From the NCBI GenBank assembly GCA_963971285.1, contig OZ020257.1, positions 15,948,602 through 16,012,601 of the forward strand: a stretch of DNA of 64,000 bases, given 5' to 3'. Below, piece after piece: positions 21,816 through 32,253 of the stretch. The translations under genes were made by a program, and so were the position numbers. The DNA is from Astropecten irregularis (Eukaryota; Echinodermata; Asteroidea; Paxillosida; Astropectinidae). How positions within the stretch are numbered: the stretch's first letter is position 1; each line of letters starts with the position of its first letter. Below the pieces are notes generated by a model, which saw only the letters and a program-made list of their open reading frames with translations, was not told where the DNA came from and made no database searches.

Positions 21816-22180
21816 TCTGACAAATGCCGAAGTGATCCGACACATTCAGAAGTGATCCAACAAATTCCGAGAACCTGAAACAATAACAGTACTGTAGACT
21901 GAAGTTTAGTTGGTTTGTCGATATCAGTACTATGGGACAAAACTGCTTAGGAATTCCGTGCATTTTATCCATGTAGAATTAATTTAGAATTTGTGCTAAT
22001 TTACTTTCATTACTAGTGAAAACCAGACAATTCGACTGTTTTGAATATCTATGAGTAAATATGTGACGTCACACTTTAGCGATCTTTCTGTTCTGCATTT
22101 GTCTATGCCCCATAATCAGTTTGGTCCATGCATATTCATAATGTCAGACTTTGAGGATCAAGCTTGAGTTTCCTGTATAA
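21816..22180. other. IgR2 3' flank
   Basis: Just after the stop, three short repeats of GAAGTGATC(T/C)(G/A)ACA follow one another (from the stop codon to about 21862). The closest poly(A)-like word is CAATAACAG near 21881, which is not canonical. No other feature is seen. Confidence 0.4.
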
Positions 22181-22316
22181 GGCCGTGTCCCAAATATCTG
22201 GCTGCGGCCGCAAATAACACACGCACCTATGGCAGCCACTAGCCAGTGACTGCAGCCGTTTCCATAGACTTGTGCGTTATTTGCGGCCGCAGGCAGAGTT
22301 TTGTATTGACACGGCC
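22181..22316. mobile_element. Palindromic MITE, family E
   Basis: The termini GGCCGTGTCCCAAATAT and TATTGACACGGCC are imperfect inverses. The inner arms are GGCTGCGGCCGCAAATAACA and TGTGCGTTATTTGCGGCCGC, near-perfect inverses. The centre has GCAGCCACTAGCCAGTGACT. Non-coding hairpin with GCGGCCGC in both arms. Confidence 0.8.
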
Positions 22317-22430
22317 ATACATTGACAAAATGTAACAGTGGTCCTATCGATACACCTGAAAAGGAGAAAAGGCTTCATAAGGCTTGACAAATTGGATTTG
22401 TCTATTATTTAATTTTAATCTCATTTCCTT

Positions 22431-22684
22431 GGGCCAATTTCATAGAGCTGCTTAAGCACAAAACTTGCTTATGCATTAAAAGTCTTCCTTGATCAAACAG
22501 GATTACCAACCAAATTAATGTTCATGTGATGTTTAATACTTTTGACTTGTATTCGGCCAATGTTTGCTGAGCATACTATTCACAAGAAGTTTTGGCTGGG
22601 CATACTGGTTTTCCTATTTTTTAAAAAGTGTTTTGGTGCTTAAATAAGTTGTGGTCTTTAAGCAGCTCTGTGCATTTGGCCCCT
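22431..22684. mobile_element. MITE family A (full copy)
   Basis: It runs from GGGCCAATTTCATAGAGCTG to CAGCTCTGTGCATTTGGCCC. The interior carries TCTTCCTTGATCAAACAGGA and CTTTTGACTTGTATTCGGCC, matching the copies at 3021 and 36308. Confidence 0.85.
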
Positions 22685-22807
22685 GGAAACTTTTATTGAG
22701 AAGTTGTTTTTCGTTTATGATTTCAAGGAGCTCTTAGATGAATCAATTGTATAGGCCTAAGCCCTTTTATCAAATGTTTGTCATCCAAGCCCCTATTGGG
22801 GCCCTGT

Positions 22808-23014
22808 GGCCAATTTCACAGCGCTGCTTAGCACAAAAATTTGCTAAGCATGACATTTCTGTTTTGATAAAAACATCGTTTGTGATAGTTCTTTGGCTGC
22901 TGTTTGCTGCCCATGAATGTCAAATGAAATTGTTAACGGTGGCTTGTTTGATTGGGCAAGACATTTTTGTGCTAAGCAAATTGTTGTGCTTAGCAGCTCC
23001 ATGAAATTGGCCCC
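22808..23014. mobile_element. MITE family A' copy 2
   Basis: It starts GGCCAATTTCACAGCGCTGC and ends GCTCCATGAAATTGGCCCC. The interior GACATTTCTGTTTTGATAAA is the inverse of the matching stretch at 12680-12920, so the two copies lie in opposite orientation. Confidence 0.85.
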
Positions 23015-23582
23015 TGTGCGATTCATGGGCAGATGTCATTTCTTCAATGATAAGACCAACCTCTTTGCCAAAATGGTCTAGCCATAATCCCGACCTGTCA
23101 TTATTGGGCTGACGGATATTATGAATATAATTGTACACTGCAGATTGTCTTCAACATCCGTGTTACCTGACATCCGAACATACATTGTGTGCATTACTAC
23201 TGGTGCCATAAGGGCTCTCTACAAGCCAATAAGTGACGTCATATCTATTTATATGGATGTGAAGTCTTCAGCTTATTCAATTTACTCCTTGAATTCTGAA
23301 AAGTTCAAAAATTATTTCATAATTATATTTCGGCACTTTCCGTGGAGCGTAGAGCCTACTTCATGCTATGAAAAGTACCAACTGTGGAATTTGTACGATG
23401 TAAATAAAATACAGTGGCGCCTTGTCACATTGGAGTGTGCACTGTCTAAGCAGCTATAAAACACTTAAAAATTGCTAATTAATCAAAACAATTTTTTTTC
23501 TCTTTCTTTTTGGGGGAAATTAGCAAGATTCACGAAGTCGCCGGCCTGTCCCTGCGTAGTATATGCCTTGTTTGTTTCGATG
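23015..23582. other. IgR2-IgR3 spacer, no gene recognised
   Basis: AT-rich DNA with one 112-codon frame (23121-23459) that shows no recognisable domain. Confidence 0.5.
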
Positions 23583-23935
23583 AGGTAATATCATACTTAT
23601 TTTTTTGGTCAATGAAATACAGATTTGTGGGAAGAAATATCAAGGAAGATACAATAACAGTCATCTATGAAAGTTTCAGTCCTATACGGTGTTCACTTTT
23701 TGAAAAACGACAACAGTGAAAAACGGCCACATAATTTTTAAAGTATTTTTCGCATTTATTTGTGATCCTTAGAAGATCACAAAAAATTGTAATTACTGGT
23801 TTTTCTCTTTTCTAAAAAGGAAATATTTTAACGGTATGTTCATGCCATCACCATTTTTGTACCCTGTAAGTTATAGGTGAATCTGTGAAGATTTCTGTTT
23901 CGGTATGCTGCCAAAGTATGATACTACCTTCAACC
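23583..23935 (+). mobile_element. TTAA-type MITE, family H (copy 3)
   Basis: It runs from GAGGTAATATCATACTTATT to CCAAAGTATGATACTACCTT and includes AGTTTCAGTCCTATACGGTG and GGAAATATTTTAACGGTATG, as in the other copies. Confidence 0.8.
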
Positions 23936-24987
23936 ACTTTTCTTTGTAAATATATACCCATGCAGACATTTACCACGGAAGACAAAATTAAGCGAAGATC
24001 AAGAGAAAAAATTAATTTTGTACATTTTATTTTGATGAACAAGAATATAATTATTTACATTCACAAAACCACATTTTAGTAAATGTCCCCCCAAAACGCA
24101 ACACTTTTTGTTGAGAACTATTTATCACTTCAAGATTCAGATGATACAACCATGTCTTGGCTACCACCATGTAGAATTTGAGCAAAATTGGACTGAAATT
24201 GAGAGAAAAAACTAAGACTGAATTACCCAACCTCAAAACCCAATTTCCATCTTTCTTTCAATACGCATTATGTCTATATTGACCACTTATTCTGGAATAC
24301 TACAAATTAGTTTTAAAGAATACTCTTTTAATTGGTCACATTTTCGGCAATTTCAGCTTGATTTCTCTTAAATTCTACATTGTGATAACCAAGACAAGGG
24401 CGATCATATAACTGTAGCTTGAAGTAATAAACAGTTAAATTTTAACATAATGGTTCCCGACACAGTGTTGCGTTTTTTTCTGGGTCACCCTGTATATTGT
24501 AACATTTGATTTGTCTTTCAAAAGTGCGGTTATTTCCACGTTGGTGCGTGATCAGGTTTTGTTTCTGTAATAGATTTTCACCAGGAAGCAAGTTATTGTC
24601 AATTGAACTACAGACACGGATAAGGGAGATTACTAACGAGTATCTCCATTCAATGTTAGATTATGAGACTATGTAAGAACACACACACCTGCGGAACGGA
24701 TCGTAGACTAGAGCCAACTCCTGTCTGAATTCAACCAACAGAGGGCGACATTCAAAGCATTATTGCAGTACGTGATGACATTGCGGGGTTAATGTCACGT
24801 ATTTTTGCTGTTCTGTTTACCTTTGACAAAGGGAAAGACTCCTATCAAATACTTCAGTGCTACACAGTAAATTAATGAACATGTACATTAAAAATTTTTT
24901 TAGAGTTAGTTCATTACGCTTGCCACTTCCTCTAATTAAAAATCGATCTTTTACCGGTCGTTGATACTGATGCTTTCAGTAGCTCGG
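23936..24987. other. 3' flank of IgR3, no gene recognised
   Basis: AT-rich sequence. A weak inverse relation is visible between CAACACTTTTTGTTGAGAAC (24100) and CAGTGTTGCGTTTTTTTCTG (24463), bracketing ATGTAGAATTTGAG/CTTAAATTCTACAT. This suggests a decayed inverted-repeat element of about 400 bp (roughly 24085-24495). Confidence 0.45.
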
Positions 24988-26334
24988 TTAATCGATTAGA
25001 TTGTCAGTCTCAATCACTTTAACCGTGGTGCTTCCCCTTCGACTCCTGGAAACCGAGAGAATTTGAAGCACCTTGGAATATTCGGTGGAGTCCTTTTGGG
25101 TATCGCTGGACGGTCCAGGAGCCGGGCATTCGCGGTCTCCGTCACCGTCCGCACCGAAGTCCAGGAATGCGTACGTAACATCGCAAACGGAAGACTCCAT
25201 GTCCGCATCGCAGTTCTCGTAGTCGGCCTGGTGCGGACGGATATTTTCGTAATGGTTGCAGCTGTTGGGTAGGGATAGTCTGATGCCGGGACAGTCGTGG
25301 CTGTCGGTGTCGATGTAAGCGTAAAAATGGGAGGCCGCGTCCATACTGTGTTGACTCCTGCAGGTATTGTAATACGCGGGGAGGGAGGAGCTACAGCTAG
25401 GTCGGTCTATATGGACACCAGGCTCGCTCGGGCAATGTACTCCCAAGATCATGTTCTCGTAAGCCCCGTAACCACACGTAACGGACACACTGTTCCGTGA
25501 GGCTGGTCTCAAAGTATAGCTCATCCGCGGAGTCAGAGAGGCGCTGTGACCACAGTGCATCTCCCTCAGATCCTCGTATGTTACGCACCGAGGAAGCTGA
25601 AGGCTACCGGCGTGTGCTTGCTTGCCTTTCTCCATGATAGAATCATCTGTAGTAGGGCACCACATCGCTGGTATCTTGTTCATATAGTCACTGGAGGAAC
25701 GCTCTCTTCCCAGACTATCCGGGTCGGTTTTGTCATCCGATGATGTCCAGTGAATGAAGAGCTTCACCGCTAACATGAGGAGTAGAAGGATGATGACCAC
25801 GACCAATGCCGCTCCGAGAATCAAGGTGTTGGACGTGCCACTGAGAGCCGACACGGTGCTGAGACTCCTTGCCGTGGAAGAGGAGTAAGATACCTGAGCT
25901 ACGGTCCCGGCGGTGGTTGTCGTCATCTGGTCGCTTTCGTGCTCACTCCCCTGGCTGACCATCCGCGACGGAGGCGCCGTGGCCCCCGCCGTCTCCACGA
26001 TAATCCTGCCGGTGCCTTTCCTCCGGCTGCTGCTACCGTCGGCGGTCCGGAAGATGCAGGACACGTCGGTCCCGTTATCCGTAGAATGTACGTCGGTGAT
26101 GTGGACGGTTTGACGGCGGTCGTCGTCGTAGTAGTAGCGGGTCTCCTTTGCGATTCTGACGGCAGCCTCCCAGGAGAATTTGCTAACGGCGTTTCCTGCC
26201 TCTTCCGGGTCCACATGGCACGTGAAGGTGGCGGTAGAACCAACCCTCACCCTCGCCTCCTGCGGCCGAACAGTGACATCCACCGTACTTGTCATGGCGG
26301 TCAAGACACACTTGTGATCCTGACCAGTACCCAA
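24988..26334 (-). CDS. IgR3: Ig transmembrane receptor with ITIM/ITSM tail, 5' end unresolved
   Basis: 448 codons are counted from a TTG that is probably not the real start. The frame is open upstream only to a TGA at 26422-26424, and no signal peptide is visible. A plausible splice acceptor (CTGGTCAG before GATCACAAG) lies just inside, so upstream exons may supply the N-terminus. One Ig domain is clear (C39/W55/C93, DNGTDVSC), followed by a Ser/Thr stalk and a transmembrane helix at about 169-194. The tail has YMNK (Y217), VTYEDL (Y253), YENM (Y292), YENI (Y362), YENC (Y372), VTYAFL (Y388) and TEYSKV (Y419). VTYEDL and VTYAFL fit ITIM, TEYSKV fits ITSM (T-x-Y-x-x-V/I), and YENM fits both PI3K and Grb2 SH2 sites. 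The ITIM-then-ITSM order is that of PD-1-like receptors. The domain resembles Ig3 of IgR1. A 5'-truncated but still open relic is the alternative. Confidence 0.7.
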   Translation of the reverse strand: MGTGQDHKCVLTAMTSTVDVTVRPQEARVRVGSTATFTCHVDPEEAGNAVSKFSWEAAVRIAKETRYYYDDDRRQTVHITDVHSTDNGTDVSCIFRTADGSSSRRKGTGRIIVETAGATAPPSRMVSQGSEHESDQMTTTTAGTVAQVSYSSSTARSLSTVSALSGTSNTLILGAALVVVIILLLLMLAVKLFIHWTSSDDKTDPDSLGRERSSSDYMNKIPAMWCPTTDDSIMEKGKQAHAGSLQLPRCVTYEDLREMHCGHSASLTPRMSYTLRPASRNSVSVTCGYGAYENMILGVHCPSEPGVHIDRPSCSSSLPAYYNTCRSQHSMDAASHFYAYIDTDSHDCPGIRLSLPNSCNHYENIRPHQADYENCDADMESSVCDVTYAFLDFGADGDGDRECPAPGPSSDTQKDSTEYSKVLQILSVSRSRRGSTTVKVIETDNLID

Positions 26335-26424
26335 CCAAGTTCTAAACGTGAAGCTAGTGATTTTACTGAAGGTAATCTCGCATGTTAGTTGTGTTGCCTC
26401 GAAAGTTGCCGGTGGGGGAAATCA

Positions 26425-27439
26425 GAATGCAGGCGACAGTCACATCCAACATGTGGAGTCTCGCAGTTTGATTTAACGATACTCGCTGAGGCTACAGGCG
26501 CATGCGACCATCACACACTAAGAATCTTCTCCATCTGCAACCAAAAAGTCAGCTCTGGGGAAAATCTTGGCTTCCCGTGTCTTTCCTGCTCTCGCTGAAT
26601 CACCTTAACCTCCCGGGTATTTTGGGAGACAGTAGGGGAATTCGGAAGGAACACAACATCGGTATTCTGCCTCGCATGCGATGACGCCGCCTTTCCTTGC
26701 TCAGTGATTGTCCAAGACTCCAGGGAGAAGCAAACCTTGCTTGTTTGTTATTGTCGAGAGGGTTCTGTTTTCATGACTCAAACGGCCTGGCTTGCCAACG
26801 ACCACGGGTGTAGAACAACAACAACAACAACACCACCACCAGTACCAACTGCAGCCAGTTTGCCCCGCTCCGAAGCTCGCTCAGCGGATTCACCCTTCAC
26901 AATCATAAAATCGCGTGCGTCCTGCATTATTATGACTCTCCCCGGATATAGAACTAGAGTGCAAGCCGTACGTGGACTCCTTCCAATCACATACCCCCTG
27001 TCCCACCTCCCCCTGCCCCAGCCGTCCAATCACCGGCCAGTTTCTCCAAGAAAACGGTCGTCCTGCATTAGTCATCATGCGAGCGTGTGTAGGGGGAGGG
27101 GAAGGGGATCTGTGTTTCACGATCTTACTTTTCCCTCCCTATAAGAGTCAGGTGCGCCCCAGCTGAACAGGCTTTACAGTAATTGTCCTGAAATCCCGCG
27201 GGTCGATTCTGTGATTATGAACTGCTATAATATACCGTGACAAATCAACATTTCCTTAAAGGAAGCTGTATTAAAATCAAGCCTCGGGTATTGCCAAAGC
27301 AAGAGGAAGAAGAAGAAGATCAAGAAGTTTCAGTCTGCTCAAATCTCTAAGGTCCACTCAAAAGTTTAAAACATTGAATAATGAAGGATCAATTCTGGTT
27401 TTTTTTCCATGTTGCCAGGAAGCGGTAGTAGTAATTACA
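26425..27439. other. 5' flank of IgR3, no exon identified
   Basis: If IgR3 has a signal-peptide exon or further Ig exons, they should lie here or farther right. No Ig-like C...W...C pattern is visible on the minus strand. A (CAA)n/(CCA)n tract lies at about 26815-26848 and a CT-rich stretch near 27000. Confidence 0.4.
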
Positions 27440-27672
27440 CCTCCACGGATGGAATGTGCACACCTGGGAATGGATATTTCCACACGTATCCTATGTTTGG
27501 ATTCGTTCATCAGTCAATGCGTCTTAAGCGTAATGCCAGGAACAACCCCTTTGCCTTGTCGGTATTATTGGACTGGAATTCCATCCGACAGGCCGGAAGC
27601 GAGAGCTTAAAATGAGCGCCTTCAAATCAGAGCTCAAAAGACGTCCGGAAGCTTTTAAAGACTTGAAATAAT
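27440..27672 (+). pseudogene. Probable LINE ORF2 C-terminal remnant
   Basis: The plus-strand reading gives RNNPFALSVLLDWNSIRQAG followed, after a frame change near 27613, by SAFKSELKRRPEAFKDLK and a stop. A WNS(L/I) motif followed by a short FKxxL helix is the usual end of CR1/L2/Jockey-type ORF2 proteins. No polymerase motifs are present and the frame is broken. The match is short, so the call is tentative. Confidence 0.45.
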
Positions 27673-28442
27673 GGCACTCATTGTCATGTCGTGCCATGTT
27701 ATGATAGCGTCTTGGGCTTATCTTCTGATGCATGTGACCAAGACAATGTTACCTTGATGTTGTTGAAGAGGGGTTAAGTGATATTATCACAGCCGTCTTG
27801 GGATTCCGTTGAACTTAGAATGTACTCTGTGAGCCTTGTCGACCAATTATTGGTTGAGAATGTACCGGGAAGTGTTAGGCAACAAATCAAGCCCACCTGT
27901 GAACATCTACGATGCTCCACGAGTGCCATTTCACAAAATGATTTAGTGGAGTGGTAAAACTCGTCTTGTCTCAATAATTATCTCAACAAGATGACTTTTA
28001 GCAAAAACGAGAAGTCGACATGTCCAGGTAATTTATCTGGCTAAGTCAAGGGAGTGAATATAAAATGTTGTCTTATCCTGATAAGTAACCTCGTGTTTAG
28101 GAAGTTGTTAGCGCAAGCAAACAACAGTATCAGCCGGCATTCAGCGGCAAAGGCTTGAAATTGTAGGTAGAAGAAGCATTCAGCATGCAAACGGTGATAA
28201 GATTATGATCTTGTACAGATCTTTCAAACCATATATTCGTTGTGCATGGCTTTTCCTGGGGTTGGGGCCCCGCCGAAGTTCACCAGCAACGACCTACAAA
28301 CACGCTTGAAAACTGGGCAATGGTTAATCCCTCAATATTGCAACACCCATTGGGTCATTGTAAGTAACCTGCATTTCCGGCTCCAAATACCGTCCGTAGC
28401 GCATGTAGAAACACTGGCTAAGCTTGGTGCACGGGTCTTCCT
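27673..28442. other. Intergenic, no gene recognised
   Basis: Only short open frames without domains. No repeat or RNA gene recognised. Confidence 0.5.
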
Positions 28443-28586
28443 AATGGGAGACTTTTGAGAACCGGTCGTCAAGCCAACAGCGCACGTGCACGCAATTGTG
28501 AGCATGCGCACGTTGTTTTGCGCCTGCGCTGTTGTGCGTGCGCGTGCGCTGTTGACTTGAAGACCGGTTCTCCAAAGTCTCCCATT
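28443..28586. mobile_element. Palindromic element, family J
   Basis: The termini AATGGGAGACTTTTGAGAAC and GGTTCTCCAAAGTCTCCCAT are near-perfect inverses, extended by CGGTCGTCAAG/CTTGAAGACCG. The inside is alternating purine-pyrimidine DNA (GCGTGCGCGTGCGC on the right, GCGCACGTGCACGC on the left), a potential Z-DNA and strong stem former. No ORF. Confidence 0.8.
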
Positions 28587-29412
28587 CCCCTCCCAAATGA
28601 CGTCACGCTTACGAAGAGTGCAGAAAGGAAACTATGTGAGAGAGACGTATTGCCCTTAACTCCCTTTCGGGGCGTGGAAAAATACAGCAGGCGTGGGCGG
28701 TTGATTAGTCAGCCGTCAAGGGCCTTTAGTATCATACCAATATGACCAATGGGGCTCTAATACTTTCACGTCATTATTGCCAACACCCCGACGTCTCCGC
28801 AAGGTTACAAACCCATTGGGAATCAGGGGTCCCACTGCGATTGGACATGCACCAGACTGACGGACATGCCCTATTTCCTTGACAGTCACACCGGACGTGG
28901 AGGAAACGGAAGAAATAGGTATTTCCCGCCCTTATAGTATCAAATTGATTTGGAGACGTAATGCCACCCCGCACTGTTAGTGCACGGTACCACTGTCTAG
29001 TTGTGTAGGCTGCATGTTTGTCGCGCTGTTGAGTCAGTGGTAGGTGGGCGTTCAAAACATTCAATGATTTCGCACTGGGGGTATAAACACAAAATCTTGC
29101 ACCGTCACTGTGGCTTGAAGTCTCTTGAGCCATTGGCTCCTGTAAAGGAATCATACCCGGTCCTTTTGACATCATAATTTGTACCCTTTTCGAAAGTTTG
29201 TAAGCCAGGATTTGTTTCTACTGCTGAGTATGCATTTATGCCAGCCCAGGCTCGTAAACAAAATATTAAGCAAGTCGTTTGATTATACAGAACACATTCT
29301 GCTAAGTTCCTCCGATTCGTGCAAACCTTTTAAAATGTATTTTAAAGAAAACACAATCCTCAAATTATACATGTTTGGGAAAATATGTAATCGAAGTATT
29401 AAAACATTCAGC
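28587..29412. other. Intergenic, no gene recognised
   Basis: A 133-codon frame at 28774-29175 (minus) shows no recognisable domain. The rest is AT-rich. Confidence 0.5.
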
Positions 29413-29777
29413 TTTAAAGGTTGTATCATACTTCGGTAAGAGACCAAAACAGAAATGTTAACAGACTTGCGTATAACTTACAGGGTATGAAAATGGTGCT
29501 GGTAGAAACATGCTGTTAAACATTTTCCGCCTGAAATGGTGTATTTATCCAGAAATTAGTAAAACAACAACCGAAAATCTTTTTGATATTTTAAAAGATC
29601 AAAAATAAAAGAGAAAACACTTAAGAAATACTGTGGCCGTTTTTCGCTGTTTTCTCAAAATGTGGGCAACGTATGGGACTAAAATTTTCACAGATTATAC
29701 TTTTATTGTATCTTCCTGGATATTTTTGCCCACGAATCTGTATTTCTTTGACAAAAACCAAAGTATGATACTTTAAA
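29413..29777 (-). mobile_element. TTAA-type MITE, family H (copy 4, inverted)
   Basis: TTTAAAGGTTGTATCATACT opens it and AAAGTATGATACTTTAAA closes it. Internal words (AACATTTTCCGCCTGAAATG, TTTTAAAAGATCAAAAATAA) are the inverse of the other copies. Confidence 0.8.
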
Positions 29778-30229
29778 ATATAATTCAAATCTCAGGTTAT
29801 TTCTAAATTAATAAACTCCTGAATCAAAGTTCTCAAGCGTTTCCCCTACACAAAAATAATGTTTCTTTCATTTGAGTCAAATCTCTCAGGTTACCATTTT
29901 GTGATTAATGCCAACTTTTTTATTACTGAAACTTGAGCAGCAAAGATTTTGCAAATTCTTTGAATTTGAAAGGCGGAAAATGTTTGATTACAATATTAAA
30001 GTTTGAAGTGAAATCAAAAACCGGAGATCATGACCATTATCTACCGCCCTCACTTGCTCAATCTGAATCAGTTGTCGTGGGTGCTTTCAAGAAAAGTCCA
30101 AAGTCCCAATACAACACACAGATAGAGATATCAGTGCATGGTCCCTGTGCAGTGAGACTCGATAGAAAACATCCTCATAGCGCCCTCTGTAATAAACGAC
30201 GCCCTAAAAACTGTATGGAGAGAATTAAG
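29778..30229. other. Intergenic, no gene recognised
   Basis: A long open frame (29933-30454) runs from here into the family I MITE. Its product has no recognisable domain, so it is treated as chance. Confidence 0.5.
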
Positions 30230-30633
30230 TTAAAGGGAGCATATAGGATTTGCAAGGCCTCCAAAATAAAATTATTGAGTTTGAGACAGAATTTGACTCA
30301 ACAGTTCCTAAACAGTGCAAACAGTCACCATGGGAAATCTTGGTTCATCAGATGCTGGGGTTTTCAAGAAAATCAAGATTTAGTGTCTTTTCAAAGAGAT
30401 CGTTCGTCCGAACGATTTATTAGCATTTCGAAAGCGTGGTGTAACCATGAATGATGAGGGCCAGGGGGCAATATTATATCGGTCGTATATTACTGCTACC
30501 CAGATGAACAAAGCGTAAAAAGGTACCGGGTACATGAAACAACGTCTGTAAGGAAGTTTAAGACCTTCACTTCTGTTTAAATACCAAATTCAGACAACAC
30601 GCACATCCTTGCAAATCCTAATGCTCCCTTTAA
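30230..30633 (+). mobile_element. TTAA-flanked MITE, family I (copy 1)
   Basis: It starts TTAAAGGGAGCATATAGGAT and ends ATCCTAATGCTCCCTTTAA, about 404 bp with TTAA at both ends. The interior has GATCGTTCGTCCGAACGAT and CACCATGGGAAATCTTG. An inverted sister copy lies at 31854-32253. TTAA target duplication is typical of piggyBac-type elements. No transposase is encoded. Confidence 0.85.
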
Positions 30634-31853
30634 AGGTTGTAAGAACGGAGGATGTGGACTTATTACATTTGGCAGCTTTACAAACATTGGCGCTGTCTTT
30701 GATAAACACAATTTGGTTTGGGACTGTCAAATTCATGTGGTTATTTCACTGCCCTCTTTCTCCGCGGTCCTCTGGCTAATGATGTCTGTACATTGCATGG
30801 GATATTCTTCCCAGATTAGAATTTGGGGTGCTGCTTATTTGGAGAGCTTACGGTTATTCTGCGATCCGGCTGACGTATTATACAGATTTTGTTTCCTATC
30901 TCGGCTTCCATTTCTATGGTCTTCGGTTCAAACTCATCTATGGTATTATCTGGACAACATGGGTCCTCAGTCTGTTATATTCTTCTGCATCTTGGTGTGG
31001 CACGCGGCCCTTTCTTGGCTCGCTCAGTGACCGGGTTTGGCTTTCCTAAGAAAATCAATCTTAAACTCATCACCTTAATGTTGAACGAAATTCATGTTTC
31101 ATCCTTTGGGACAAATTAAAACTTCAGTTTCAATTCTGTTTCTAAATCAATTCATTAAATGGGCTGATTACAAATGCAGCCATTAGAACTGATGAGTTTT
31201 TTTATAAGCATGTGAATTAGGATGTGCCTGTAGCTATTACATGCAAGCTCCGTTACCGTCTCCTCACGGAGGCTTATAACGGGTTTATTTTTCGTCTCAT
31301 CACAACATCTTCATCTTCTAAGGGGTTAATGTTCATGGATTTTTGTTTATAGTTTGGTGTCATCCTGCGCAGCTCTCTCCTGCGGCTACACATTATGCTG
31401 ACATAACGGTGCAGAATAAGTCTCCGGTTTCATCAACCCCTGAGCGTCTTTAACCGCCAGGGAGATGGGGAGACAGGGAGCTAGGGCCCGATCTCTCGTC
31501 TCGCCCTGGTCCCCTTGCCATTTACAGCATCTCAGCTTGTCCGTTATCATCCAAGGGGTGATTGGAACCCTTCCAGCCAGGTCAATTACCGGTGTTGTGG
31601 GTCCACATTGCGGGGTTGATGATCATGACATGATGTTCGGCGTCGATTATTTGGGGTCCGATCCTTTGGAGACCGATGCGTTTCCCTTCTGTGCCTCTCG
31701 GCGGGTACTGCGACACAGCTCTGGGTGTAAATTCTGTTAAGAACCCCAGCTCCGGTTCACACGCAGACCACGGCACACACTTGCCCGTCCCTTAAAACCC
31801 CCAAATGTAAACAATCAACCGTCAGCATAAAGTGCTGTCCGTGGGGTAAACCC
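30634..31853. other. Intergenic between inverted family I copies
   Basis: No gene recognised. Overlapping frames of 73 to 105 codons at 30713-31119 share one region, but none has a clear domain. Confidence 0.5.
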
Positions 31854-32253
31854 TTAAAGGGAGCATTTAGGATTTGCAAAGATGAGCGTTTTGGCTGAAT
31901 TTGTTACTTAAACTTAAAGTGGAGGTCTTAAACTTCCTTACAGACATTGTTTCATGTACCTTTTAACGCTTTGTTCACCTGGATAGCAGAAATACGGCCG
32001 AAATAATATTGCCCCATCCGAATCCTTCACGGTTACACCACGCTTTCGAAATGCTACTAAATTATTCGGACGAACGATCTTTTTAAAAGACACTAAATCT
32101 TGATTTCCTTGAAAAAAAAACAAACCAGCATCTGATGAAATAAGATTTCCCATGGTGACTGTTTGTACTGTTTAGGAACTGTTGAGTCCATTTTCCGTCT
32201 CAAACTCACTAAATTCTTTTGGAGGCCTTTCATATCCTGTACGCTGCCTTTAA
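31854..32253 (-). mobile_element. TTAA-flanked MITE, family I (copy 2, inverted)
   Basis: TTAAAGGGAGCATTTAGGAT opens it and ATCCTGTACGCTGCCTTTAA closes it. Interior words ATTATTCGGACGAACGATC and AAGATTTCCCATGGTGAC are the inverse of copy 1. Confidence 0.85.

Noticed and set aside
29933-30454. 173-codon plus-strand frame
   Set aside because: It runs into the family I MITE and has no domain.
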